Source: an uncultured Shimia sp.
GTDB lineage: Bacteria; Pseudomonadota; Alphaproteobacteria; Rhodobacterales; Rhodobacteraceae
Length of the DNA stretch: 64,000 nt
NCBI RefSeq assembly: GCF_947493595.1
Contig: NZ_CANLRL010000013.1
Location: 1-64,000, forward strand
Direction: 5' to 3'
Shown here: piece after piece, positions 1 to 8,100 of the stretch
Position numbering within the stretch: the stretch's first letter is position 1
Layout of the letters: each line of letters starts with the position of its first letter
Made by a program: the position numbers and the translations under genes
Notes under the pieces: model-generated
Databases searched by the model: none
What the model was told of the DNA's origin: nothing
The model's input: the letters and a program-made list of their open reading frames with translations, nothing else

Positions 1-31
1 ATCAAACCAACCAGATGAGCCGAACTCTCTC

Positions 32-783
32 TTAGTTTAGGCCGCCCTTGGTTCCAAAAACTCTGACGACGCACACAGAACGTGCGTGCACTTCGTCTTC
101 CCACATCGTCCGCATCGCGATTGCTACAGCTTCGACTGGGATGACAGTTCCTCGATCATTCGCCCAGTTAAGCGTTCTTGCGAGATGGGACATGTAGCCT
201 GCTACGGTTTGCGGGGTTCGTTCCTCGGATGACAAAAGGTCGGCAAAATCATACAGTTGTTACTGATTGAGTGTGCCCACCTTGGTTTGGCCAAACTCAT
301 GGTTGGCAATGAACTTCAGCGTTTGTTCTGAGGTTCGGGCAAGTTCTGCCCCACGCTGCAGTCGATCTTTGATGACATCAGCAATTGTAGTTTTTGCGAC
401 TACATGCAGAGGAAACCCACGTTCCTCAATTTCCAGCAGTCTATTGTTGCGCCAACTCTTGGCCGCAGGGAGCCGAGTGAAAGTCTTGCTCAGGCTGTGT
501 TGTTTGCCATCAATTCGCCGCCGAATTTGGACTGTGTAGGAGAATTTCCCGTCACCAACAGGGCGTCGGTTGATGTTCGGTTCGCTGAAAACCTCTTCTT
601 TCGCAGGTTCGCTTGGCTTCGCGCTGGTAGCCTTTTTTTTGTTGTTGAAGCTTGTAAAGATGATTTCTGAGGTGCGCGAAGCGTTTCACTACCCTGCGGT
701 GCCGGAGGCATGATGGTCGCCCTTGAGTTCGCCAACGTCATCTTACTCAGCATTTCCTGAGTGCTCTTTTCCATTCGTTTCAT
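32..783 (-). pseudogene. Broken tyrosine recombinase (phage/island integrase), N-terminal half
   Basis: Pieced together from two minus-strand reading frames. The ATG at 783 follows a purine-rich stretch. An N-terminal segment reads to an A8 tract (633-640, T8 on +), where a -1 shift is needed to enter the frame encoding NRRPVGDGKFSYTVQIRRR and then an integrase core-binding (SAM-like) region. An in-frame TAA at 260-262 interrupts it; the same frame resumes with QTVAGYMSHLARTLNWAND and ends at 32. The catalytic Arg/His/Tyr domain is not seen, so the gene is truncated, frameshifted, or continues out of frame past the left edge. The family call rests on the N-terminal beta-rich and helical pattern. 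It lies beside dusA, a known integration target, which fits a remnant of an integrated element. The A8 site resembles a -1 slippery sequence, but the second stop argues for decay. Confidence 0.7.
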
Positions 784-1061
784 TTGAATTTCTCTTCTCT
801 GATAATCTTCATGGATGACCTGGGCACAAAATTCGGAAACCGCATCGGAGGTTTGAATCCCTGTGCGCAGCGATTGGTGGAAAGAAAAGGGGGGGGGGAC
901 CTCGGCAGTGGATTGGTCCGTTTTCGGACCCCTGTCTGCGCCTTTGAGATGTGCTACACCGTAGCACGCTCGAATCGAAAACCTCGGAAAAACCCCTGAA
1001 ATACGGTGGAAACAGGGGGAATCGTGTTACGCGGAGTCTAAGGTGAATTGGAGCTAACGCT
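784..1061. other. Junction between integrase remnant and dusA, with G10 tract and hairpins
   Basis: No supported coding sequence. A G10 homopolymer lies at 889-898. A perfect inverted repeat with arms GGTCCG/CGGACC and a TTTT loop lies at 915-930. A perfect 7-bp inverted repeat (GTGCTAC/GTAGCAC, 3-base spacer) lies at 951-967. If the recombinase remnant entered at the 5' end of dusA, one attachment end should fall between here and the first codons of dusA; the partner end is outside the window, so it cannot be delimited. Confidence 0.5.
951..967. promoter_or_regulatory. Perfect 7-bp inverted repeat upstream of dusA
   Basis: GTGCTAC, three bases, GTAGCAC. It lies between the divergent integrase remnant and dusA and could be an operator for a lost element regulator or a recombinase arm site. 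The function is inference; only the symmetry is seen. Confidence 0.35.
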
Positions 1062-2054
1062 TTGAAAAATAACGCACAAAAAGCAGCGCGTTTGAGCGTG
1101 GCACCCATGATGGACTGGACGGATCGGCATTGTCGCTATCTGCATCGACTGCTGTCCCGTGACACCTTGCTTTATACCGAGATGGTCACGGCGCCGGCGC
1201 TTGTGCGTGGGGGAGCGGTGCATTTGCTGGAGCATAATGTCGCCGAACATCCGGTTGCATTGCAGCTTGGCGGTAGTGACCCTGTGGAGCTGGCAGCGGC
1301 GACCAAGCTGGGGGCAGATGCGGGCTACGACGAAATCAACCTTAATGTCGGATGCCCATCAGACCGGGTGCAATCCGGAACCTTTGGCGCGGTTTTGATG
1401 AAATCCCCGACACTGGTTTCTGAGTGTGTGAAGGCCATGCAAGAGGTTACGGATGTAGACGTCACTGTGAAATGTCGCATCGGGGTGGATGATCAAGAAC
1501 CCAAAGACGTGCTTCCCAACTTTATCAACGAGTTGCAGGATGTTGGAATCAAAAGAATTTCCATCCATGCGCGTAAAGCGTGGCTGAAGGGGCTGAGTCC
1601 GAAAGAAAATCGTGATATTCCGCCGCTGGATTATCCCCTGGTTTATCAAATGAAACGCGACTTTCCCGCGCTGCACCTCTCTATCAATGGCGGGGTGGCC
1701 AGTTTGGCGGAGGCTCATAACCATCTGGCAGAAGGTATGGATGGGGTGATGATCGGGCGGGCGGCGTACCACAACCCCACTGATATCTTGAGCACAGCAG
1801 ATCGCGAGATTTTTGGGGCTGACACTGACGCTGACCCTGTACAGGTGGTCCAGCAGATGTTGCCCTATATTGAGATACATTTGACGCAGGGCGGCAAACT
1901 CAATCAAGTCACCCGTCACATGCTGGGTCTGTTTGCAGGGAAGCCCGGGGCGCGGGCGTGGCGCCGATATCTGTCGGAACACGCCACCAAACCCGCCGCC
2001 GGGCCAGAGACTGTTGTGGCCGCGCTGCAGCACGTGACCCGGGCCGCCGCCTAA
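1062..2054 (+). CDS. dusA: tRNA-dihydrouridine synthase A
   Basis: FMN-dependent reduction of uridine to dihydrouridine in the tRNA D-loop. The 330-residue product has the Dus TIM-barrel pattern: APMMDWTD at residues 14-21, the catalytic-cysteine motif NLNVGCPSD (Cys about 98), KCRIGVDD near 139, SIHARKAWLKGLSPKENR typical of DusA, and the FMN-binding NGGV and GVMIGRAAY motifs. The length is normal for DusA. The TTG start at 1062 is preferred because GGAG lies 8 bases upstream and because the family needs residues before the APMMDWTD motif; ATG at 1107 would cut into it. The broken integrase just upstream on the other strand fits the known use of the dusA 5' end as an insertion site, where integration normally regenerates the gene start. 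Confidence 0.95.
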   Translation: MKNNAQKAARLSVAPMMDWTDRHCRYLHRLLSRDTLLYTEMVTAPALVRGGAVHLLEHNVAEHPVALQLGGSDPVELAAATKLGADAGYDEINLNVGCPSDRVQSGTFGAVLMKSPTLVSECVKAMQEVTDVDVTVKCRIGVDDQEPKDVLPNFINELQDVGIKRISIHARKAWLKGLSPKENRDIPPLDYPLVYQMKRDFPALHLSINGGVASLAEAHNHLAEGMDGVMIGRAAYHNPTDILSTADREIFGADTDADPVQVVQQMLPYIEIHLTQGGKLNQVTRHMLGLFAGKPGARAWRRYLSEHATKPAAGPETVVAALQHVTRAAA

Positions 2055-2132
2055 GCTGCCGCGCCAGGTCTGCTTGCAGATCAACAGGATTTGCGCTTTA
2101 CCTCGCCGCGAAACGCACGCCCGGAGAAACCT

Positions 2133-2960
2133 ATGGCCCAAGATCCCGCTTTGCTGATTCAAATGCTGTTACTTTTGCTGGCGATTGGCGGCGTGGCCGG
2201 TGTTTTGGCTGGCCTGTTGGGAGTGGGCGGCGGCATTGTCTTGGTGCCTGCATTTTTCTATGCCTTCCAAGCGCTTGGCTATGATGGCCCGCAGTTGATG
2301 CAGGTCTGTCTGGCGACCTCGCTGGCGACCATCATCGTGACATCGCTGCGCTCTGTGGCGAGTCATAACAAAAAGGGCGCGGTGGACTGGGGCATCCTGC
2401 GGACATGGGCTCCCGGCATTGTCGTGGGCGCCTTCATTGGCGTGTTGGTGGCGGCCAATCTGCGTTCCGTGACGCTGCAAATAGTCTTTGGATCTTTGGC
2501 GCTGGTGATCGGGGCCTACATGGGGTTTGGCAAAGCGCATTGGCGGTTGGGACAGACGATGCCCGCTGGTCTGCCTCGGCTCATTGTGAGCCCCTGTGTT
2601 GGATTTTTATCGGTTCTGATGGGCATTGGCGGTGGCAGTTTTGGCGTGCCGTTGATGACCTTGTTTAATGTGCCGATCCACCGCGCAGTGGCAACCGCTG
2701 CCGGGTTCGGGGTGACCATCGCTGTGCCCGCGGTTATCGGATTTTTGTTTATGGAGATCGATCCCGCGACGCGGCCGCCATTTACCGTAGGCGCAGTGAA
2801 CATGGTCGCTTTTGGATTGATTATTGCGATGACGTTGCTGACCGCGCCGCTTGGGGTCAAGCTGGCTCATGCGATGGACCCAAAACCGCTCAAGCGGGTG
2901 TTTGCTGTGTTCTTGACTTTGGTAGCGTTGAACATGTTGCGCAAGGCGGCAGGGCTTTAA
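2133..2960 (+). CDS. TSUP (TauE/SafE) family membrane permease
   Basis: Predicted inner-membrane exporter of 275 residues. Members move sulfite, sulfoacetate or other organosulfur anions, but substrate cannot be told from sequence. It has the family's two-repeat arrangement, each repeat opening with a glycine-rich helix: GVLAGLLGVGGGIVLVPAFF near residue 25 and VLMGIGGGSFGVPLM near 160. Hydrophobic segments cover most of the length. The ATG at 2133 has GGAG 8 bases upstream; an upstream in-frame start at 2091 lacks such a site and would add a charged tail. It follows dusA by 78 bases and may share its transcript. A terminator-like hairpin lies 180 bases downstream. Confidence 0.85.
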   Translation: MAQDPALLIQMLLLLLAIGGVAGVLAGLLGVGGGIVLVPAFFYAFQALGYDGPQLMQVCLATSLATIIVTSLRSVASHNKKGAVDWGILRTWAPGIVVGAFIGVLVAANLRSVTLQIVFGSLALVIGAYMGFGKAHWRLGQTMPAGLPRLIVSPCVGFLSVLMGIGGGSFGVPLMTLFNVPIHRAVATAAGFGVTIAVPAVIGFLFMEIDPATRPPFTVGAVNMVAFGLIIAMTLLTAPLGVKLAHAMDPKPLKRVFAVFLTLVALNMLRKAAGL

Positions 2961-3274
2961 TTCCAAAGCTGTTTCGGCGTCCTACATTTGGCTGCGCGAG
3001 GTCAGGAATGCTCTACTATAGGTGGAGACCGAAGCCGGCTATTCTCAATAGGACGATTCGGATTGCGGGTGTGTCATCGCCTCACACGGCAGAGTGATAC
3101 CTGTCTTGAGCTCTGTATCTCACGCAATGCGCAAGATGGCCTGCGGCAATCGTGGCGATTAAGCCGCAGATTTTTCATCTAAAAGTAGGCATTTCCCGAG
3201 CTGGCGTTTCTGTCTTGGAAACTTTGAGTTGGCCGCAGTTGCATTGTTTCGATCTCGGAACCGCCGCAAAATGT
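2961..3274. other. ORF-poor intergenic region with an internal terminator
   Basis: No convincing protein gene. The main structure is the terminator at 3141-3175. The 180 bases between the TSUP stop and this terminator could be a 3' UTR or an independent small RNA. No strong sigma-70 promoter is obvious; a weak TTGGCT/TACTAT pair (2988-3019) has a 20-base spacer, too long to trust. Confidence 0.4.
3141..3175 (+). terminator. Rho-independent terminator, long stem plus T-run
   Basis: CTGCGGC then AATCG, loop TGG, CGATT, a two-base AA bulge and GCCGCAG, followed by ATTTTT. This gives a 12-bp stem and U-tract in the plus direction. Confidence 0.75.
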
Positions 3275-3303
3275 TTGCTTAATATTCCAGTAAATTTTGT
3301 ATA
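3275..3303 (+). promoter_or_regulatory. Predicted sigma-70-like promoter for the RTX protein
   Basis: TTGCTT (3275-3280), 17-base spacer, TGTATA (3298-3303), 38 bases before the ATG. The match is moderate. Confidence 0.45.
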
Positions 3304-3341
3304 GAGTTGAGGAAATTCTTTTCAGAATATGGGTGTAAGTG

Positions 3342-4655
3342 ATGCAATTACTTTGGATTTTGGGCGTTGCGCTTGGCTTGGCTGTTATCTACGAGGTGAC
3401 TTCGGATGATGACGACAACACTGCAGATCCGGAAACAAACGATGATCCGACAACGGGTGATCCCACAACAACCGGTGGTGATCCGATAGATCCCACGGAC
3501 CCGGACGATCCTACAGATCCCTCAGATCCAGAAGAGCCTACCGTGACAACCGCTGATCCGATCACGGGCACTGACGAAGCGGATACACTGGCCGGCACCG
3601 AGGAAGGCGAGCGGATTGAAGGCGATGCAGGCGGTGACGCTGTCACGGGGCTTGGCGGGGATGACACCATTATTGGTGGTGACGGTGAAGACGCCATCGA
3701 TGGCGGCGAAGGCAACGACAAGATCGCTGGTGGTAACGACGCGGACACCTTGACCGGTGGTGCTGGCGATGACCTGATGGGCGGCGGCACCTCCGATGAC
3801 AGCCTGACCGGTGATGCCGGGGCTGATACGCTGTTTGGCGGGTGGGGTGATGACACGCTCGACGGTGGCGACGACGACGACAGCCTTTTGGGTGGTCTGG
3901 GCCTAGATTCCCTGTCCGGCGGATTGGGCAACGACGCTCTGGCTGGCGAAGACGGAAACGACACACTGGATGGTGGCGAAGGTGATGACAGCCTGCTGGG
4001 CGGTGACGGCAATGACAGCCTGACCGGCGGCGAAGGCAATGACTCGCTTTGGGGCGGCAACAGCGATGACACGCTGGAAGGCGGCGAGGGGGATGATCAC
4101 CTCTCCGGCCAAACCTCTGACGACAGCCTGAACGGTGGCGCAGGCGCGGATACGCTTCTGGGTGGTCGCGGCAATGACACGCTGATTGGTGGCGTTGGCG
4201 AGGACAGCATGGAAGGTGGCCTTGGTGATGACGTCTTTGTTGGCATCGAAGATGGCTCTGATGACGAGTCGATTGCGGCCAGCGACGAATTGGATGCAGA
4301 CACCATGCGCGGTGGTGACGGCAACGACACCTTTGTTCTCGGTTCCGGCGATGTTGCCGAGGGCGGCGCTGGCGTAGACACCTTTGCCTCCGGGACCTGG
4401 GTGGATGCGGACAACCTGCCGGTCATCGAAGACTTTGACGTGGCCGAAGACGTCTTCGCACTGCTGGTGCCGGAAGGCGAAGGCACAGGCACAGTGACTG
4501 TTGATGCCGATGCGGATGCGGGCGAGGGCTGGTTCACGGTCTCGTATGACGGCGTCCCGGTTGCCACCGTCTTTGGCGCGGGCATGACACCGGCCAATGT
4601 GTCGGTTGTGGAAACGGACGTGGTGGAATCTGCAACGCCGGTCGCAACGCCATAA
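3342..4655 (+). CDS. Membrane-anchored RTX (calcium-binding repeat) protein
   Basis: A 437-residue acidic protein in three parts. Residues 3-20 are one hydrophobic helix that could be an uncleaved anchor. Residues about 22-75 are an Asp/Thr/Pro-rich linker with repeated DPT and DPD units. Residues about 80-320 are tandem glycine/aspartate nonapeptides (GGxGxDxLxG), the hemolysin-type repeat that folds into a calcium-loaded beta-roll. The last 110 residues are non-repetitive. The ATG at 3342 is preferred over the GTG at 3339. No HlyB/HlyD secretion genes are adjacent. The N-terminal helix, rather than only a C-terminal signal, suggests surface or periplasmic display, but this is inference. Function is unknown; adhesion or calcium buffering are possible. 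Confidence 0.8.
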   Translation: MQLLWILGVALGLAVIYEVTSDDDDNTADPETNDDPTTGDPTTTGGDPIDPTDPDDPTDPSDPEEPTVTTADPITGTDEADTLAGTEEGERIEGDAGGDAVTGLGGDDTIIGGDGEDAIDGGEGNDKIAGGNDADTLTGGAGDDLMGGGTSDDSLTGDAGADTLFGGWGDDTLDGGDDDDSLLGGLGLDSLSGGLGNDALAGEDGNDTLDGGEGDDSLLGGDGNDSLTGGEGNDSLWGGNSDDTLEGGEGDDHLSGQTSDDSLNGGAGADTLLGGRGNDTLIGGVGEDSMEGGLGDDVFVGIEDGSDDESIAASDELDADTMRGGDGNDTFVLGSGDVAEGGAGVDTFASGTWVDADNLPVIEDFDVAEDVFALLVPEGEGTGTVTVDADADAGEGWFTVSYDGVPVATVFGAGMTPANVSVVETDVVESATPVATP

Positions 4656-4675
4656 GACCATAGGTATTAAACGAG

Positions 4676-4705
4676 AAAAGCGCGCTCATTCGGGCGCGCT
4701 TTTTG
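4676..4705. terminator. Terminator between convergent RTX and DUF1289 genes
   Basis: AAAGCGCGC and GCGCGCTTT arms flank an 8-base loop, with a T-run on the plus strand and A/T-rich flanks on both sides, so it may serve both genes. Confidence 0.8.
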
Positions 4706-4724
4706 TTTGGGCTGGTGTTTGAAT

Positions 4725-4958
4725 TTAACGCTTCAGGCGTGCGGTCCGGCCGCCTCGGCGTTTCTTCAACCGCGGCGCGCGGGTGGGCAGCTCTTGCATG
4801 ATCTCGCTGCGCTCTTCGGGTGGCATCTTGGACCAGCGGGTGATTTCATCAATGCTTCGCAGACAGCCGGTGCAGATCCGCTCCTCAGGATGCACAACGC
4901 AGACTTGTATGCAGGGGCTTTCCACTTCGGCGCGTTTCCACACGGTGTCTTTGCTCAC
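4725..4958 (-). CDS. DUF1289 family protein
   Basis: A 77-residue small basic protein. The SPCIQVCVVHPEERICTGC segment (residues 14-32) carries four spaced cysteines typical of DUF1289 and likely binds a metal. A helical region with RSIDEITRWS follows, then an Arg/Lys-rich tail. The GTG start at 4958 overlaps the ruvX stop by four bases (GTGA), so translation is probably coupled. It is the last gene of the ccmI-ruvX-DUF1289 unit. Function is unknown. Confidence 0.85.
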   Translation of the reverse strand: MSKDTVWKRAEVESPCIQVCVVHPEERICTGCLRSIDEITRWSKMPPEERSEIMQELPTRAPRLKKRRGGRTARLKR

Positions 4959-5437
4959 GATGGGCTCCCAAGATGGTTCAAACGGTCCAGAACTCCTTGC
5001 AGGATATAGGAGGCTGCCACGTGGTCGATCACCTCTGCGCGACGCTTGCGTGACGTATCCGCCTCCAACAGCGCCCGTTCGGCGGCTACGGTGGACAATC
5101 GTTCGTCCCAGAAGCCAATAGGCACCTCCACCAGGGCGGAGAGGTTGCGGGCAAAGGCGCGGGTGGATTGCGCCCGCGGACCTTCACTGCCGTCCATATT
5201 CATTGGCAACCCAAGGATGATCCCGCCAATGCTCCGGTCCTTGATGATTTCAATGAGCCGTTGGGCATCGACGCCAAATTTCTTGCGCTTCACTGTTTCA
5301 ATGGGCGTTGCCACAGAACGAAAACTGTCACTCACCGCCACACCTATGGTTTTTGTGCCCAGGTCTAGGCCCATGAGTGCCTGCATTGGCGGCAGGTTCG
5401 GCGCCATTTCTTCGATGCTTTGGAAGATTTCGCTCAC
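4955..5437 (-). CDS. ruvX: YqgF/RuvX family putative Holliday junction resolvase
   Basis: A 160-residue RNase H-like nuclease, implicated in pre-16S rRNA 5' processing and/or Holliday junction resolution. The expected motifs are present: GLDLGTKTIGVAVSD with the first acidic residue, ILGLPMNMDGSEGPRAQ, WDERLSTVAAERAL, and a C-terminal Asp in IDHVAASYIL. The GTG start at 5437 overlaps the ccmI stop in GTGA. Longer in-frame openings run into ccmI and lack family similarity. The downstream DUF1289 gene overlaps in the same way, so all three are likely one transcript. Confidence 0.93.
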   Translation of the reverse strand: MSEIFQSIEEMAPNLPPMQALMGLDLGTKTIGVAVSDSFRSVATPIETVKRKKFGVDAQRLIEIIKDRSIGGIILGLPMNMDGSEGPRAQSTRAFARNLSALVEVPIGFWDERLSTVAAERALLEADTSRKRRAEVIDHVAASYILQGVLDRLNHLGSPS

Positions 5438-6675
5438 TGTAGAACCCCGGCCTGTGCTGCCCCAGCACGGACAATTTCCAGCGCTTCCGGAGCCTGGGCA
5501 AACACTTGCTGTGCTTCGGTCCAGATGGCCTGTGCGCGTTCTGTATTGCCCAAGACACCATAGGCCCCGATCAACCGAGCCCATTCCTGTGGCGTGCCGC
5601 CTTCGGTGGCCAAACGATCCGACAGTTGGTCGACCATGCCCTGAATCATCGCCTGACGGTCTTCAATATCCAACTCACCAGCGGCTTCCATGTCTTCGGC
5701 TGTTGGGCCGGACAGCCCGTCCGGACTATGTGCCGGAACAGGAGCGGGCATTTTGTAGTCGATGCCCGCATACCAGGCCAATTCTGTAATGGTGGCGCGG
5801 ATGGATGGCACCCAAGGCGCATCGTTGGGGCTTTGGCGTAGCACTTGATCCCAAATGCGGAAAGTTGCATCTGGACGGCCGGTTTGCCACATCATCAAGC
5901 CCATGTAGTATCGTGCCAGATTGTTAAATGGGTCCAGCTCCAGCGCCTGCTTTAAGCTGGCTTCCGCCTCGGGCGAGACGTAATCACCCGCTGCCGAGAT
6001 CAGCAGGTTGGCGTGCAACACATAATCACCGGCGGTAACAGCTGCGCCTTTGAGTTCAATGACTTTGGCTTGTGCTGCGTAGGCGGCGGGCAGGTTGCCC
6101 AGATTGGCCTCGTTGCGCGCCAGAAGCTCTTGCCCGCGCAAGTCCTCAGGGTTCTCCTCCACAGCCGCACGCAGTTTGGTCATCAGCTCCATAAACTCTT
6201 CACCGGCGTCTGGTGCAGGGCGCGCCGGGACTTTGGTTTCCGCTACGGACTGGCTGTCGCGGTTGTCACGGCGTGTTTGTGCTTCAGCCGCGCGGTCTTG
6301 CAGCGGCATGTCACGGTAGCCCGGCGCCCCCAGCTTATAGTAAAGCCCAAAGCTGCCGCCCAGAACCGCAAGCCCAAGCACGGCTGCAGCTACGGCGGCG
6401 TGCCGACGGCCACCGGTTTCGCCGTTTTCTGCTTTTTGCATCTGTGCATCTGCGGCCAGAATGCGACGGGAAATTTCGGTTTTCATGCGTGTCGCGTCTT
6501 CTGCGCCAATCACGCCACGGGCTTGATCCTTATCGACCTCTTTGAGCTGGTCGCGATAGACCTGCAAATCATATGCGGCGGGGTGGTCTTCGTCCTCGGC
6601 GCGGCGCGTCAATGCGAGCGCAAACAAGCCAACGGTCACAAGGGCGAGGGCAGCTGCAACAATCCAGAAAATCAT
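5434..6675 (-). CDS. ccmI: Cytochrome c biogenesis protein CcmI
   Basis: A 413-residue inner-membrane component of the haem ligation part of System I cytochrome c maturation; family members hold apocytochrome for CcmF/H. The start at 6675 has AGGAGG just upstream and yields a first membrane helix (residues 2-22). A cytoplasmic loop (YRDQLKEVDKDQARGVI) and a second helix near residues 90-112 follow, then a large periplasmic TPR-like region with ARYYMGLMMWQTGRPD. The rest of the Ccm machinery seen here (ccmABCDG) is about 30 kb away, and ccmE, ccmF and ccmH are not in the window. It leads the operon with ruvX. Confidence 0.9.
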   Translation of the reverse strand: MIFWIVAAALALVTVGLFALALTRRAEDEDHPAAYDLQVYRDQLKEVDKDQARGVIGAEDATRMKTEISRRILAADAQMQKAENGETGGRRHAAVAAAVLGLAVLGGSFGLYYKLGAPGYRDMPLQDRAAEAQTRRDNRDSQSVAETKVPARPAPDAGEEFMELMTKLRAAVEENPEDLRGQELLARNEANLGNLPAAYAAQAKVIELKGAAVTAGDYVLHANLLISAAGDYVSPEAEASLKQALELDPFNNLARYYMGLMMWQTGRPDATFRIWDQVLRQSPNDAPWVPSIRATITELAWYAGIDYKMPAPVPAHSPDGLSGPTAEDMEAAGELDIEDRQAMIQGMVDQLSDRLATEGGTPQEWARLIGAYGVLGNTERAQAIWTEAQQVFAQAPEALEIVRAGAAQAGVLQ

Positions 6676-6852
6676 GTGGCCTCCTAAGTGCTGGACCACA
6701 TGTAGTGCCGCTGGCAGGTGGCTGAAAGCAAAATCGGCATTCTGACGCGACATGTCGCAACCGGAGCGCAAATAGGCGCTTTAACCCCCGTGACCGGCTT
6801 AGCAAAAAGTTCATAAACTGAGAGAAGTTGCCTCCTATTCGGAATCACGCTC

Positions 6853-8100
6853 ATGAGAAAATATTCAGCCTTTGCCATCGCTCGCGAAGCCGCCCGGTTC
6901 CATACGGGTTGGGAACGTGCGTGGCGCTCTCCGGAACCTAAGAAGAAGTATGACGTGATCATTGTGGGCGCCGGTGGCCACGGCCTCGCGACTGCTTTCT
7001 ACCTGGGTAAGAATTTTGGCATTACCAATGTTGCCATTATCGAAAAAGGCTGGCTTGGCGGCGGCAACACGGGGCGTAACACGACGATCATCCGCTCCAA
7101 CTATCTGCAGGACAGCTCCGCCGCGCTCTATGAGAAAGCGCGCTCTCTTTATGAGACCATGAGCCAGGACTTGAACTACAACGTCATGTTCTCCCCGCGC
7201 GGCGTGATCATGCTGGCACAGACCGAACATGAGGTGCGCGGCTATCAGCGCACCGCGCACGCCAACGCTCTGCAGGGCGTGACCACCGAATTCATCGGGC
7301 CTGAGCGTGTGAAAGAACTGGTGCCGATCATCAACATCGACGGCCCACGTTATCCGGTGTTGGGTGGCCTCTGGCAAGCGCGTGGTGGCACTGGCCGCCA
7401 TGATGCGGTGGCCTGGGGATATGCCCGTGCCTGTTCCGATATGGGAATGGATATTATTCAGAAATGTGAAGTGGTTGGCGTGCGGTCTGAAGGTGGAAAT
7501 GTGGTGGGTGTGGACACCACTAAGGGCCCGATCGACTGTGACAAGCTTGGCCTTGTGGTGGCGGGCAACTCCGGCGACCTCGCCAATATGGCAGGCTTCC
7601 GTCTGCCGATGGAATCTGTGGCGCTGCAGGCGCTGGTGTCCGAGCCGATCAAACCTTGCATGGATGTGGTGGTCATGGCCAACACCGTGCACGGCTATAT
7701 GTCTCAGTCCGACAAGGGCGAGATGGTGATCGGCGGTGGCACTGACGGGTTCAACAACTACACTCAGCGTGGATCGTTTCACCACGTAGAAGAAACCGTG
7801 CGCGCACTTTGTGAAACCTTCCCAATGGTCAGCCGCCTCAAGATGCTGCGCCAGTGGGGTGGCATCGTGGATGTGACCGGCGATCGCTCTCCGGTGATTG
7901 GCAAAACGCCTCTGGGCAACTGCTTTATCAACGCCGGCTGGGGCACCGGCGGCTTCAAAGCCATTCCGGGCGGCGGCTGGGCCACAGCCGAGCTGATCGC
8001 CAAAGGCGAGCCTGGGCCGTTGGCAGCAGAGTTTGGCATGGAGCGGTTTATCGAAGGTCGGTTTATTGATGAAAGCGTCGCAGCAGGGGTGGCACACTGA
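6853..8100 (+). CDS. soxB: Sarcosine oxidase, beta subunit
   Basis: A 415-residue FAD-binding subunit of heterotetrameric sarcosine oxidase, which demethylates sarcosine to glycine using oxygen and tetrahydrofolate. The Rossmann motif DVIIVGAGGHGLATAFYLG starts near residue 35, followed by GGGNTGRNTTIIRSNYL and a C-terminal INAGWGTGGFKAIPGGG that closes the flavin site. Length and N-terminal basic segment match the family. ATG at 6853 follows a weak GGAA. It is first in the sox operon, but the next coding sequence is an unknown 91-residue ORF overlapping its stop by one base, not soxD directly. Confidence 0.96.
   Translation: MRKYSAFAIAREAARFHTGWERAWRSPEPKKKYDVIIVGAGGHGLATAFYLGKNFGITNVAIIEKGWLGGGNTGRNTTIIRSNYLQDSSAALYEKARSLYETMSQDLNYNVMFSPRGVIMLAQTEHEVRGYQRTAHANALQGVTTEFIGPERVKELVPIINIDGPRYPVLGGLWQARGGTGRHDAVAWGYARACSDMGMDIIQKCEVVGVRSEGGNVVGVDTTKGPIDCDKLGLVVAGNSGDLANMAGFRLPMESVALQALVSEPIKPCMDVVVMANTVHGYMSQSDKGEMVIGGGTDGFNNYTQRGSFHHVEETVRALCETFPMVSRLKMLRQWGGIVDVTGDRSPVIGKTPLGNCFINAGWGTGGFKAIPGGGWATAELIAKGEPGPLAAEFGMERFIEGRFIDESVAAGVAH

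Noticed and set aside
1107-1115. Internal ATG codons of dusA as the true start
   Set aside because: Starting there would remove the beginning of the conserved APMMDWTD motif; the TTG at 1062 has a proper ribosome-binding site.
2988-3182. 64-residue ORF in the gap after the TSUP gene
   Set aside because: No ribosome-binding site or protein-like pattern; it runs through the terminator hairpin.
3580-4240. Tandem DNA repeat that could be taken for a CRISPR or satellite array
   Set aside because: The periodicity is about 27 bases and codes for RTX nonapeptides; units diverge at third positions and there are no unique spacers.
3389-4661. Minus-strand Ser/Pro-rich ORFs opposite the RTX gene
   Set aside because: They arise from the GGxGxD repeats read backwards; the plus-strand RTX pattern explains the sequence.
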